This document shows, piece by piece, positions 1 to 11,685 of a stretch of DNA of 64,000 bases. Location: contig CAVNZM010000010.1 in assembly GCA_963693365.1 (NCBI GenBank), positions 3,968,001 to 4,032,000 of the forward strand, in the 5' to 3' direction. The translations under genes were made by a program, and so were the position numbers. This DNA is from Amoebidium appalachense (Eukaryota; Ichthyosporea). The notes under the pieces were generated by a model. The model saw nothing but the letters and a program-made list of their open reading frames with translations, ran no database searches and was not told the origin of the DNA. The first letter of the stretch is position 1. The number at the start of each line of letters is the position of its first letter.

Positions 1-91
1 AGAAAAACAGAGACGTGCACATTTCTTTCACTGCCCCCACAACGCCAGGTTTTTATCATAAACTGGTGCGTACTTATGTTTTCCTTTGTTT

Positions 92-176
92 ATCCCCCCC
101 CCCCCCCCCCCCCCCCCCCCTTTTCCTCCTCCTGCTGCTGCTTCACTCCTTCACTCGAAAACACACGCGCACAGCG

Positions 177-260
<84 letters not shown>

Positions 261-274
261 TACACACACACACA
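92..274. repeat. poly-C run followed by (CA)n microsatellite
   Basis: A C-only run of about 28 bases is followed after 65 bases by roughly 45 CA dinucleotides. Both lie upstream of the first recognisable exon (383) and are probably intronic. No gene is seen in 1-382. Confidence 0.9.
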
Positions 275-382
275 TGTCGCTCTTGTCGGTGTCCAACGTG
301 ACGTACGCAGATAAGAGTGTTGTCTTTCTCGTTTTAGTCCATTTGGTCCGTAACTTATCATGTCTCTCTTCTTTTCCACCAG

Positions 383-1915
383 TGTTGCCTACAACGAGAG
401 AGCCATCCGTGATCTTCTCTGGTGCTGTATCCCCCCTGACGGTAGGTCTCCATCTTCAGTGCTGGCACTGACTTTTTACGCCAATCGGCTTTTTTTCAAT
501 CATCTGAAGGGCCAGTTATGGAATATATATATATATATAAAGAAATATATATATATAGAAATCGACTATTTGGCTCTTGCACCAAAAGGTTTTTTTCAGT
601 CATATGATTGGCCGGCCATAGAAAATCTATATAGGAATCTAGCCCCCAATGTCGGCCCCACCAATGATGCTGCAGGAAAAGGTTGGGGCTCCCAAGGATT
701 CTAATTGAAAAATGCCGCAGGTTTTCATTGGCTGGCTTCGATTTCGCCACATTCCAAAAATCGGATAATTAGCCAATGAAAACCTGCGGCATTTCATGTA
801 GCCCATGACAACCTGCGGCATTTTGGACGATGTTTTGGCGCGAATCTTTGCTACTGGCGCTGGATTGCGATTTGGTTCTACTGTAGAGCAGAAAACGAAT
901 CGGCCAGGAGAAGAATAAAAAAAACCGTGTTTGATTTCTTTTTTTTTGCATGTGGGGTACGCATCTAACACGTACTGCTCAACGTTGGGGATGGCTGGTT
1001 CGCGCCAAATTTTGTGATATCACCTATCATTATTTAGCCTAATGCCTACGCATGACAAACAGGTTTATTAATAATTTAATAATTGTTAAACATTCTTTTA
1101 AGCAGTCAATTTTTTAATGAAATGCCCTCAATTGAATCCTTGTGAGGCCCCGCCAAGGTGGCTCAAAAATCCGATAGCCTACATTGCGTAGACCATCTAA
1201 TTACGTCATTCTGAACTGGTGTAGTCTTTCGGCGCCACTGCGGCGGGGCCAAAATTTGGGGCTAATAGGAATCGTGTGCCTCACTTAGAAATCGACTGTT
1301 AGAGTCAAAACCGCCAACCAATCGCATTCTAAAGACCTTCCTTGTGCCGATTCGCGCAGAAAGTCAGTGCAGGCGATGTAACCTCTTCCCCCCTTTCCAA
1401 CTCCGATATGAAATTGCAAACACATGGAGAGACAAAACTCAGGTAGTGCCTTCATCGAACGAGAAACCGTTATGATTTCCTTAGATAAAATGTTTACTGA
1501 ATTTGCCTCACTGGCGCAGCACCGATTATTGGTGGCTTATTGAGGAGGATTTCTTTTGGGCCGATTTATAGGCCCTTCGGGTCAGGCCCAAATGCCGTTT
1601 AATGCGCATCCCGCCAATCATAAGGCGTAATCTTATTTTGGGCCTAAACCGACCCGGATCTCCAAAAGAAGCCCCCTTAAAATGTCCATCCATCTATTTG
1701 TTGGATACAAGGACTTCACTACATGTGGACTGTGTAAAGATAGACAGTCTAGTTGATATGGGGTCAAACATAAACATCCCATTCTGCTACCTCTAGATTA
1801 GCTTAGTTGCCTTGTGCACTCTTGTTGGGCCCTGCAAGGCTGGCGCTCGCCAACTAACTGGGCTAGAGGATTCCGTTCTTCTCCGTTCCCCAAAAGCACA
1901 CGGACACACTCGCAT

Positions 1916-1972
<57 letters not shown>

Positions 1973-2387
1973 CACACACACACACACACATACACACACA
2001 CACCACCATCACCACCATCACCACCATCACCGCCATTACGAAAAAGTGTAAAAAAAATGTATATATAAAAAAAACATTGCTAATACTATATTTAATAATA
2101 GGTTCAGCCAGCCTCCTTCTAGCCAAGGGGCTGGGCAAGCAGATGCGCAACCAGCTAGCCAGCCAGGACCCCATGGTGACTAATGAGGACTATAAGAGGT
2201 TGCTGCCTAAGGTCACACCATTCCCGAGGTACGTGTGTGTGGGTGTGGTGGGTGGGTGTTTGGGGGGGAGGGGAGAGAGGGAGGGGGGAGGGAGGGAGGG
2301 GGGTACAAGAGATTTGTGCCTAATGTCACACCATTCCCGAGGTACGTGTGTGTGGGTGTGTGTGTGGGTTTTGGGGGCGGGGGGGGG

Positions 2388-2424
<37 letters not shown>

Positions 2425-2643
2425 GGAGGTGTGTGTGTGTGGGGGGGGGGGGAGGGAGGGTTGTTTTTACATGTTTGGCTCTGACATATTATTCTAGGGG
2501 TCCAAAGGACATGTGCGATTTTGGTATCTAAAGGTTGTATGCATGGGACGGGTGTGGAATCTTTTTCTGTGTAATGTTTGCCTTGGGAACACGGCAACGG
2601 AGCGTGCCCCCGGGGAGCGCGGGGGGGGGGGGGGGGGGGGGGG

Positions 2644-2685
<42 letters not shown>

Positions 2686-2901
2686 GGTTAGGTACAATAG
2701 TGGGTAGACTGTCAAAAGCCCAAGTGTGTATTTGCAATCCCCACCACCCAAGTTTGTTTTTTCCACTTTTTGTTTTCTGGGAGAAAAAGAGACGTTGTTT
2801 CTGACACACTTATACATTGCAGGGACCGGCACATCCGCAAGTGGTTTGAGACCCACCCTATTCTGTGGTCCATTCTGGAAATTCTTGCTGAAGGTATCAG
2901 C

Positions 2902-2939
<38 letters not shown>

Positions 2940-3008
2940 CCTTCTCCCTCCGTCTCTCCCTTTCTCTCCCTCTCCCTCTGTCTCTCGCTATCTCCCTCCC
3001 TCCCTCCC

Positions 3009-3039
<31 letters not shown>

Positions 3040-3097
3040 AAAAAAACACCACCACCCACACACACACTCTTTCTCCCTCTTGGTCGCTCTCTGGCTT

Positions 3098-3186
<89 letters not shown>

Positions 3187-4864
3187 CCTCTCTCTCTCCC
3201 TCTCCCTCTCCCTCTCTCTTCCTCTCTCTTCCCCCCTCTCTCTCCCTCCTTCCCTCTCTCTCTCTCTCTCTCTCCCCCCCCCCCCCCCCCTCCCCCCGGG
3301 CTCTCTTCCTCTCTCTCCCCCCACCACCCAGTCCTGGTAAAAGAATGGCACATCTGTGTTCCCACACGCGCACACACATTCACACGCACACACGCGCAAG
3401 ATAATTAAGGCCATTTTCAGCTGATGCCTGCAAGCCCTGCAAGTGTAAATGGTGACAGGGAGGGATTTCGAATCACTCCCCAAAACCTTATAATTACATA
3501 CAGTATTTGTCAGGCTTTCTGAGGCTCTCCCTTTTACTTCTTTTTCTTTTTCTTTTTTACATTTCCTTACAACCCAAACTAAGAACTAAAATAAAAATTA
3601 ATGATTGCATAAACCCACCCAACAGAGCCGGACAGCCTCCTCCTGGTTCAGGTGGAGGTACGGTCCATGCTCGCTACTGTGATTGGTGAGTTCCACCGTG
3701 GACTCAAGCAACAGACCACCGCCCTGCCACAGACACTACGCAACGCAAACAGGCTCATGGATATACTTGCAAAGGTAAGGGGAATATCAGAATTATTTCT
3801 TTGGATAGTGTTGAAATTCTGATGATTTAGTGTTGGCAACTTGCTTGCAGTTTTCTATAAGCTGATTACTAGGGATAGTTGCATGCGCATGTGGGGGCTA
3901 AGAGGGGGAAGGGGGGGGGGGGGGGGGGGGGGGGGAGGTATAGAGCCCGGGCTGGAGGGGGAGGGGGGGGGGGGGGGGGGAGGGAGGTTGCACGTCGTGA
4001 ACGTGTTTTTTGTACTCGCAACACATTCTAAACATCCCCCCCCCCCCCCCCCCCCTCCCCCCCCCCCCCCCCCCTCCCACCTACCCACCTACCCACCCCG
4101 CTCACACACACACACACACGTACACGTGCAGGCACAGTGGCTGCCCATGCCTCTCTGCAGTCTTGGTGAGATACTTGAGCACGTGAGCTGTGAGGATGCA
4201 ACAAAGGTGCTGATGCCCGTGTGGGACTTCTTGGCTGCTTATCCCCCGGAACCTTGGGACCAGGCTCATGTGGAGGTGGGTGTGTTTTGTTTTGTTTGTT
4301 TTGTTTTTTTTTTTGGTTTGTTTCTTTTTTTCTTTTTTGGTCTTGTGTGTGGTGGTTGTGGTGGGTGGGGAGGAGGAGGAGGAGAAGGAGGAGCGGGGGG
4401 AGGGGGAGGGGGGGGCTGTTGTTTGGAAGAAATTATGGTTGTGTTTGCGTTCACGAACGTGTGGTTGTGGTTATGGTTGTGATTTTGGTTTTGTGAGCAG
4501 TGGTGTGTAGCTTTTTCGTTTAGGCATATGCCATTAAGGTGCATGTTTTTTATTATTATTATTTATTTTTTTTCTCCCTTTGAGAGTTCAGTCTTGGTGT
4601 TTGCTCACATGTTCTCCAGCCCGTGGGACCAAGCTCATGTGGTTTACACGTGTTTGCTAACAGTGCACCGCCCTCCTTTTTTTCACTCCGCAGAAGCGCA
4701 ACCGCAAGCGGCTATTCCCCGTAGGGTGTGCCCTGCCCTACCTGGGCCCACTCAAGGCCGTAGTGAGAAGAAACATGGGCAAGGTCGGCAGCTTCTACGT
4801 TAACTTCTTCCCTAGCGACCCAACAAGCATGCGGGAGCTACAGGCAACACCAAAACTGTTTTAA
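383..4864 (+). CDS. 3' part of a multi-exon gene, conserved-looking protein of unknown family
   Basis: Six coding exons join in one frame: 383-441, 2102-2228, 2823-2893, 3626-3774, 4132-4275 and 4694-4864, the last ending in TAA. Every junction is AG/GT and the phase agrees at each join (1, 2, 1, 0, 0), which is strong evidence for a real gene. The first exon enters in phase 2, so more exons lie left of the window. The visible C-terminal part is about 240 residues. It starts with a motif reading AYNERAIRDLLWCCIPPDG, is leucine-rich and probably helical (for example LLLVQVEVRSMLATVIGEF and CSLGEILEHV), and ends in a basic segment (KRNRKRLFPVG). It looks like an alpha-helical scaffold protein, but I do not recognise the family and see no catalytic motif. 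Two introns contain copies of the neighbouring exon end (see 2191-2360 and 4618-4645). Confidence 0.8.
710..794. repeat. perfect 24-bp inverted repeat
   Basis: The arm at 710-733 (core TGCCGCAGGTTTTCATTGG) and the arm at 771-794 are exact reverse complements separated by 37 bases. Part of the right arm is repeated directly at about 807-824 (AACCTGCGGCATTTT). It lies in the first visible intron of the plus-strand gene and looks like the end of a fold-back element. Confidence 0.85.
1146..1250. repeat. short inverted repeat GGCCCCGCC / GGCGGGGCC
   Basis: Nine-base arms at 1146-1154 and 1242-1250 are exact reverse complements, with extra matching bases inside (GGTGGC against GCCACT). This is a possible second fold-back element within the same intron (442-2101). 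Confidence 0.55.
1542..1680. mobile_element. miniature inverted-repeat element, copy 1
   Basis: The ends are imperfect inverted repeats (left GGATTTCTTTTGG, right CCAAAAGAAGCCCCC). The 139-bp body shares ordered blocks with 35088-35237, including GGTCAGGCCCAAATG versus GGTCGGGCCAAATG, CGCCAATCATA versus AGCCAATCATA, and ACCGACCCGGAT versus GACCCGAACCGGAT. It has no coding capacity, as expected of a non-autonomous MITE. Confidence 0.65.
1914..2035. repeat. (CA)n then (CACCAT)n microsatellite
   Basis: About 40 CA units pass into a CACCAT hexamer tract, about 70 bases upstream of the acceptor of the 2102 exon. Confidence 0.9.
2191..2360 (+). repeat. tandem copy of an exon end plus its splice donor
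   Basis: The last 38 bases of the 2102-2228 exon and the first bases of its intron recur 113 bases downstream. In particular, CACACCATTCCCGAGGTACG is present in both copies. The second copy therefore carries an intact donor at 2341/2342. Using it would add 113 nt and shift the frame. Confidence 0.9.
2619..3297. repeat. poly-G, poly-C and (CT)n tracts flanking exon 2823-2893
   Basis: An impure poly-G run (2621-2685) lies in the intron before this exon. The intron after it holds poly-C (2903-2937), poly-C/poly-A (3006-3046), (CT)n (3102-3182) and a second CT/poly-C stretch to 3297. Similar impure G and C runs flank the next exon at 3910-4075. Confidence 0.9.
4618..4645 (+). repeat. relic copy of an exon end inside the following intron
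   Basis: CCGTGGGACCAAGCTCATGTG closely matches the final codons of the exon ending at 4275 (CCTTGGGACCAGGCTCATGTG), 368 bases downstream and 50 bases before the last exon. The donor itself is not preserved. Confidence 0.7.
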
Positions 4865-6894
4865 TTAGTTGGTGTTCGGGCTTGGTGTGGAAACTTTAAG
4901 GGAGGGGACATTTGTGTGATGGGAGACAATACGATGGACGGGCATGTGTTTTGCGTCGAAGAAGGGAGAGGGGGGGGGGGGGGGGGGGGGGGGGGGAGGG
5001 TTGCATTTGTTAGAGTGTGTGTGAGGTGGAGCGCGGTTGTTCGAATGTGATAATGGTGGCTCTCGCGCACGTGTATTGGGCATATTAACCCAATTTACTT
5101 TTTTGATGGCTGTTTGTTGTTCACTGTAGGGTGTGGGTGTTGGACAATTGGGCTATTATTCTCCGTGTGTTAAAAATATACGTGCTCAACTTCACAATAA
5201 GGAAGTTTTCCTGGGAGAGTTTTCCTAGTTATTTTCATCTCTGTTACATTCTTCTTAGTTAAAATCAAGTTCTTTTCTCCTTGCAAAGCCGCCGGGGCCC
5301 TCCGGGGAGGGGGGGGGGGGGGGGGGGGGGATTAGGATTTTGTGTTCTCGTGGATGTTGACAAATTAATTTTCAGAAAAGTGGAAGTCGAAGGTCATCTC
5401 TTGAAAAATCGAATGAATGTTGTGTGGGTGTGTTAGGTCAGGTGCTTGAACTTTCTCACACCAGATGATGTTGATTCCCATATTTGGGTAGTTTGAAGCT
5501 AGTGGAATTGCATTGCACACGAAATTAGCTGGTGATTGCTTCAAAAGGGGTTTTTGCTGAACGTTGCACTGTGATTTATTGGCATTGTTTTTTTTGAATT
5601 AAAGAAGGATTGAAAAGGGGGCCCCGCTATCATTTTTAGGTGGCTCCCTGGAACCACGAGAGAACTTGATGTGACAAATTGTTTGCTGAAGTGTTTGCTG
5701 AAGTGTTTTGACTCTTCCCACACTTGTGATGACAACGCATACTTGCGTAATTCCGTGCGTAGACATATGGGGTATATAAGTGGATGGTGTGGGTGCCATA
5801 GACAGTATGACACACAGTTTTTGTTGGTGCAAACTGCATGTCAGTGTGGTGCCTGGAGCGATTGTGCCGGTGTGCGTGTGTACACATGTGGTTGCCACTG
5901 TGTATGGGTTGTGTGTGTGTGTGTGTGTTTGCATTGCCTACAAGTGTGCATGCCGATGTGGAGGGCGTGTGCATGTACAACTGTAGTCTGTGTGTGCGTG
6001 CATGTTTGAAAAATCGTGTTTGCCAGCGTAGGTGTGCCCGGACGGCCTCTGGTTGGGAGGAGCGAAGGGGGAGGGGGGAGGGGGGGAGAAGGGGGGGATG
6101 GGATCTTGATATATAGTATGAAGCTCGTTGCTCATTCAACCTTACTAACCGTGATTCATCATTCGCAGTCATGATGACTGCCGTATTTGTCTATCAATTG
6201 TGCGGATAGACAGCTGTGCACTTCCAAGAATCAGAATCACCGGTCGACAGATTTACAAATTAGTAGATGTTTATTGCACGGCCCAGTGGCATATAGTAGC
6301 AGGTCACTTAATGCTGCACGTGCATGGCAGATACGTAGATAAGGACACACATACACCCACAAACACACAGACACAATTATGTATACATGTGTATACAGCA
6401 TTGCCTGTTCTAGCGGGCACACCCGGTAGGTTAGCTGGACACCAGCTCTGGCACCATGTCCAAATAACGTGAAGAGTCTGAGAACCATCCGAACAAAGCG
6501 GACGGAAGGCCTACGGTGACTGAGCTGGAGCACGTTATTTTAGAGAACGAAAGCATCAAGCTATTGCTTAAACGCTTTCATCCCACTCACTAATCCACAA
6601 GAATCCGAAAACTGCTCCACCGACAGCATCTACTCCCCCGTGATGTCTCATTCACTATACCGCATGGATCGGATAACGGCACAGCCGTGGCTGTGGGAGG
6701 TGGGCACCCCTCTTTGGAGTAGCCCCGTCACTGAGGTGTAGCGGAGGCACGAGACCACAATTGTTTTGCAGCGGTCAAGCAGCAGCTTGCCCAATCTCGT
6801 CGTTGGCTCATGTTCAAATCACGGGAACTGCGGCCTGTAGTGGGTTAAGGGGTTAGGCACAGGCGTGTCCCTCCGCCTCGGTGGCAGCCCATTG
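4865..6894. other. intergenic region, no gene recognised
   Basis: This follows the stop codon of the plus-strand gene. It holds poly-G tracts at about 4969-4998 and 5308-5330 and GT-rich sequence at 5850-6010. From 6130 to 6894 the DNA is of ordinary composition, and I see no coding signal in it. Confidence 0.6.
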
Positions 6895-7185
6895 ACCCCG
6901 TTGGAAGGTTCTGTCGAGCACACGGCTGAGCCGGGCCGTTCAGTGTTATCCTCGAGGGCCAAGGGTGGTGCCGGGGTGAGAGTATTGAAAACAAAAATGG
7001 CACCCCAATAATAACCCCGTTGGAAGTTTCTGTCGAGCACACGGCTATAAGCCGAGCCGTTCAGTGTTATCTTTGAGGGTTATTAGGGGTGCCGAGGCGT
7101 CAATCGGCCCCGTTGGAATGTTCTGTTGATCCACACGGCTGAGCCGGGCCGTTCAGTGTTATCCTCGAGGGCCAAGGTTGGTGCC
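6895..7185. repeat. three copies of a diverged 78-80 bp unit
   Basis: Units at 6895-6972, 7014-7092 and 7106-7185 each begin ACCCCGTTGGAA or GGCCCCGTTGGAA, contain CACACGGCT...GCCG.GCCGTTCAGTGTTATC, and end GGTGCC. The CGGCTGAGCCG core can form a small hairpin. The spacers between units differ in length (41 and 13 bases). Confidence 0.85.
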
Positions 7186-8049
7186 AAAACGTGAGAGCGG
7201 ATGTATGGGTATGTGTGCACGCGCAAGTGTCGTTTACCACAACGCATTGAATAGAACGTGGGAATGAGAGAAATCGCAGCAGTTTTTAGACACTAAGACA
7301 GCATCTAAAGGAAAAACATGGAAGAAAGTTGCCGGCCTCCCAGAGGAACATTGTAGGGAGACCGGAAACCCCGACTGACACACGCAATACACCCATATAT
7401 CGTCAGAGCATACATCATGATGATATACACATGTATATGCCCGGAAAACTCCTTACCTTTGTTTCTAGGCAGCAACAGAAAGAGTTGGAAGCGGGGCTTC
7501 ATCTTTCAACTGGATTTTGCTTTTGATGGATGCAAGGCCATGTTCTCGTTAGTCGACGGCAGCGGGCAGGGGGAAGGAGCCGGGGGGTGGCGTCATGGTT
7601 GGTCAGGTCGGTGTGGGAGGCGGCCTAGAGACGCAGGCACGGCGCTGGGGGCAAGCTTGGTTGGGCGGCTGAGAGCCGAAATTGGCAGCTTGAAGAACAT
7701 CGTTTCTTCAAGGCAAACGACAGCACTGTGACAACCTGTGGTGTAAGCTGTTATATACCTGTTGCAGCCTCCCCTAAAACTTTTTTGCTTCCCCAAAACC
7801 CTAAATTCCCTCTTTTTCAATCTATTCATTTGATTATATTACCGATTATCGAATGCTTTCAACACGTGTAACTGAAACTTTCACGTAAAAAAGAAAGATT
7901 TAGATATTTTAGGTGATAATGTGTGTAGTAGGTAAACAAATCTATATTTTACCTCATACTGCTCTCAAGTTCTTACCCGATTTTCGCGAAAAGCGCAATG
8001 TAGAAGAGTAAACTTCCACACCACCTTCCTGGCCGATTGATTCTTCCTT
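7186..8049. other. intergenic stretch 5' of the retroelement
   Basis: This has ordinary base composition, with no recognisable gene. The true 5' boundary of the retroelement cannot be seen and may lie within this interval. Confidence 0.5.
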
Positions 8050-10138
8050 TCCAGGCGAATATTTGAGCTATTTTAATGCCGCACACGTTCAACATGCTAT
8101 TTCTGCCCTTAAACCCGAGAAGGCTTGTGGTCCGGATGCCCTTCCACCCGCGCTTCTTAAGGCATTGTGCCCTCTGCCCGTTATTACCAAAGGCGGGAAT
8201 ACGCCGCCTCCACCCCCCTTTGCGTATTTGGTGAGCGAGTTTTTCTCTGCCTTCTATGAGTTTGGATTCATTCCTTCGTCGTGGAATGACACCATTATAA
8301 ATCCCGTCCGCAAGAAGGTCTCTACTGGTCCGATTTCTTCCTTCCCGCCACTCACCTTAACTAACATATTTCGTCGCCTATTCGAGTCCTGCATATTGCG
8401 TGCCTTCCACAAGCATGAGACCTTATCGAGTGTCTTCCGGTTGAGCAACATTCAGGGCGGATTTCGGCGTGCTTATTCGTGCTATACTCATGCTCTTTTA
8501 TTACACGACACTATTCGTTCTGGATGTCGCGAGGTATGGTTTATCGACCTTAAGAATGCCTATGACACGGTTCCAACGAATTTGCTGTGACACAAGTTGG
8601 CCTCTCGAGGGCTACCTCTTCCCTTTGGTCGGCTACTTCAGGCGTTATTTGACCGCACCCATGGGGCTGCCGTTGTGAATGGGGTACTGAGTAACGGATT
8701 CAATCGTACTCGAGGCCTTTTACAGGGCTCACTTTTGAGTCCCCTTCTCTTTGATGTCTTTATTGACGACTTAGCGGTAGAAATTCAACAATTTCCAGTT
8801 GCCGTGACTCTTGTGTCTCCGGCCTTTTTTTCGCTGATGATATTGTCTTAGTCACTCACGATCCTTCTATCATGAATAACATGCTTTCTCGAGTAGATGA
8901 CTGGTGTTTCCGAAATTTCATGAAAATTGGGATCGATAAATGCGGCACCTTTTCTTCCAATGCACAGTACACTCTGAACATTCAACCTATCCCAATCGTG
9001 TCCTCCTATGACTATTTAGGTATTCCTTTCACCTCTAAGGGTATCTGGTTTGAGCGCCTTTTGACTTCGCGCATTTCTCGTGCGCGTGGTCGCTTACATA
9101 TCTATCAAGGAATATTCGCAAATATCTCTAATATTCATCCTGCCAATTTGCTCACTCTTTATAAAGTTTTTCTTCGTCCATGTTTCGAATATGGCCTCCC
9201 GTTACTCTTCACGGCAACCGCGCGCGGCTCTTCGGGAATTCGATTCCTTTCAGCGTGAATTCATCCAGTTTATTTCTCGAACCTCGCGTAGGCATCCTTT
9301 GGCGGCTCCCTTGCTGAGTGTTTTTGGTCTCCCTCCGGCGCGCCAGCGTATGAATGAATTAGGACTTCGCTTTTGTTTCCATTTGGTTAGGCTTCCTTCT
9401 TATCATCCTTTGTTGCAATTCTTTCCTTCTTTAGCACCTGTTCCCGGCATTTCTAATGTTCGTGCGAAATGTCCTACCCCCAATCTCTCTCCCATTCCGA
9501 GATATCCTTTTAAATACTTATCTCCTTTATTTTTCTCTTCTACTAGTTATCAGCAGTATGTTACTTGGTTTCATACTCAATATCCTTTGCTTCATCGTTG
9601 TGATAAAGAGTATCATGGTAGGGCTCTTTGTGAGCCTGTGCTTCTTTTTATATTGGAGACTCGTCTATTTTCTTTACAAACGTTGTGTAAATTAGCTACT
9701 TATATTTATCCTTCCTCTCGTAAACCTACCACACTTACCGATTTTGCAATTCTAACCCCTCCTTGTGACATAGCTTGGAAAAGTTTATTTTGGCGCTCTA
9801 ACCTTTGTTTCCATAAATGTTTGTGCCTCTTTTGTGCAGAACCTTTTTCTCGTAAACACTTAGATAGATGTATTTATTTATCTCAGATTATTCCGTTGGA
9901 AATTAGAAGACTGGCTTATTTAGACAATCCTGCTATTACGTCTATTGACTATCTGTTGAACCACGGTATGTTCAACGAGTACTAGTTTTCTAGGGTGTAT
10001 GATTATTTAAGTCGTTTATCTCCTCCGTATCCGAGAGTGAGGGCTTTTGTATTTTTCTTCTCCGAGATATCGGTGATATCTCGATGGCTTCTATTTTGCT
10101 GAGCATATCAATAAAGTCATTATATATAAAAAAAACTT
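8050..10138 (+). mobile_element. decayed non-LTR retrotransposon, 5'-truncated, with short A-rich 3' end
   Basis: A single reverse-transcriptase-type coding region is followed by a 3' UTR with AATAAAG at about 10110 and a terminal run of A residues near 10130-10137. No LTRs, integrase or RNase H are visible. The absence of an upstream endonuclease domain suggests the copy is 5'-truncated, as is typical for target-primed insertion. Confidence 0.88.
8063..9985 (+). pseudogene. reverse transcriptase of a non-LTR retrotransposon, inactivated
   Basis: Reverse transcriptase motifs appear in order: KACGPDALPPALLK, GGFRRAYSCYTHALLL, the motif A block WFIDLKNAYDTVP, the motif B block LLQGSLLSPLLFDVF, and the catalytic FFADDIVL box. 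A thumb-like region follows, then a C-terminal zinc-knuckle-like CLFCAEPFSRKHLDRC, common in this class. It is broken three times: an in-frame TGA at 8588-8590, a frameshift in the T7 run at about 8824 just before FADD, and another near 9230. The second frame carries 8872-9258 and the original frame resumes to the stop at 9985. The codon usage and moderate AT content differ from the surrounding repeat-rich DNA. Clade assignment would need a phylogeny. Confidence 0.92.
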
Positions 10139-10222
10139 TCATACGCCCCAGTAACGGACTCTAGGGTGCATCCTGCTTCCCAACCGGGTTAGCCAATCAA
10201 AGGACAGCTGCCCAGCTGCCCG

Positions 10223-10386
10223 TGACGTCAGCCCCTGGCAGTTAGCCTCGGTACACGTGCGTGTTTTTTGCATTTGTGTGGTGTGGTGTGTGTGCGTGCG
10301 TGTGTGCGTGTGTGTGTTTGTGCGTTTGTGCGTGTGTGCGTGTGCGCGTGTGCGCGCGCGTGCGTGTGTGTGTGCGTGTGTGCGTG

Positions 10387-10465
<79 letters not shown>

Positions 10466-10759
10466 ATGTTCGTGTGTGCGTTTGTGGGTGTGCATACATG
10501 CTTGTGTGCGTTTGTCTGTGCATGTGCGTTAGTGGTTTGTGTGTGTGTGTGAAGGTGGAGAGACTTTTGTGTGTGTGTGTGTGTGTGTGCGCCTGTCCGT
10601 GAGTCCGTGTGAGTGAGCACGTGTGTGCGCGCGTATGTGGGTGTGTGTGTGAATGTGTTTGTGTGTGTGTATCGTGTTATTACACGTGTGCATGTGCGTG
10701 TTTGCGTGTATGTGGCTGTGTGTGTGTGTGTGCGTGCGCGCGGTGTGTGTGTGTGTGTT

Positions 10760-10806
<47 letters not shown>

Positions 10807-10967
10807 ACGTACAGTGTATGTTGAAACAAGCACACATGCAAATTCAACACACATGTGCACTTGTGGCACTCAGCTTAGTCCACACAGGCACACATCCACG
10901 CACACACACGCGCGCACACACGCACACACACATACACAAGCACACACACACACACACACACACACAT

Positions 10968-11003
<36 letters not shown>

Positions 11004-11008
11004 AGTGT

Positions 11009-11039
<31 letters not shown>

Positions 11040-11040
11040 T
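10223..11040. repeat. long (GT)n then (CA)n microsatellite block
   Basis: GT-rich sequence (about 10260-10815) with many GC interruptions switches to CA-rich sequence (about 10830-11040), forming a large imperfect inverted microsatellite. All the long Cys/Val and His/Thr reading frames here are artefacts of the repeat. Confidence 0.92.
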
Positions 11041-11055
11041 CTCTTTCTCTCTCTC

Positions 11056-11144
11056 AGCGGCCACTTCCACACACATTGCCCACCCCATGTTCGATAAACT
11101 TCCTTCCGTAGCCCTAAATCTGAACCCGCCCCGTTTGAATTAAG
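11056..11144 (+). other. segment paired with 15823-15990, possible duplicated 3' exon
   Basis: It follows a CT-rich stretch ending in CAG and contains GGCCACTTCCACACACAT, closely matched at 15823-15840 (GCCGCCACTTCCACACACAT). Both segments then show a CTTCCT block and end with CGCCCCGTTTGAAT versus GCACCCCGTTTAAAT. One segment lies downstream of each Cys-rich gene, on the opposite strand. They may be terminal exons of paralogous plus-strand genes or simply duplicated flank. No function can be assigned. Confidence 0.4.
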
Positions 11145-11552
11145 TTGGTGCTCATGCGCTTTTTCTGTACGCACCCAAAGGTCTGTATGTGTGTGGGTGT
11201 GTGCTTCCCTAGCGCCAATCGTGTGTGCCTAAAAACATATCTTCACGATTCTAATGCATCATAGTGACTACTTTGAGGTGTGAAAATCAGTGAATCAGGA
11301 TTATTCAGTGATAGTAAGCGTGGGTGAAGGAGAGGTTGGGGAGGGAGGTGGGTAGGTGGTGGTGGTGGTGGTGGGTTTTTTTTTTTTTTTTTTTTTTTTT
11401 TGTTTGGGGGGGAGGGGGGGGGGGGGGGGGGGGGAGGAGGGCAAGTGGCTCAAGTTGGTGCTCCTCTGACTGAAACACTAGCACTTCATGGTCGGCAGGA
11501 AACCAGAGCGAAATCACTACAAATCAACCGGTTTGTGTTCATTTTACATTGT

Positions 11553-11558
11553 TTTATT
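11553..11558 (-). terminator. polyadenylation signal of Cys-rich gene A
   Basis: AATAAA on the minus strand lies 128 bases beyond the stop codon. An equivalent signal is present behind the paralogue (17318-17323). Confidence 0.6.
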
Positions 11559-11685
11559 TTGTGCTGGTCAACAAGCTTGTATTGTCAGTGACCATACAAT
11601 GGTCAAATATATAAATGTGCCTTCAAGTTACTATATCAGTGCATACGAGCAATTCCAACTATTTACATGAGGCCCGTGCCATCAT

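Noticed and set aside
10222-10231. TGACGTCA cAMP-response-like site next to CCAAT and GT-rich DNA
   Set aside because: A single 8-base palindrome with no identifiable gene start beside it.
10223-11040. Many long reading frames rich in Cys-Val or His-Thr
   Set aside because: These are six-frame translations of CA/TG microsatellites. The same happens at 1793-2051, 15445-15837, 16807-17206, 33600-33900 and elsewhere.
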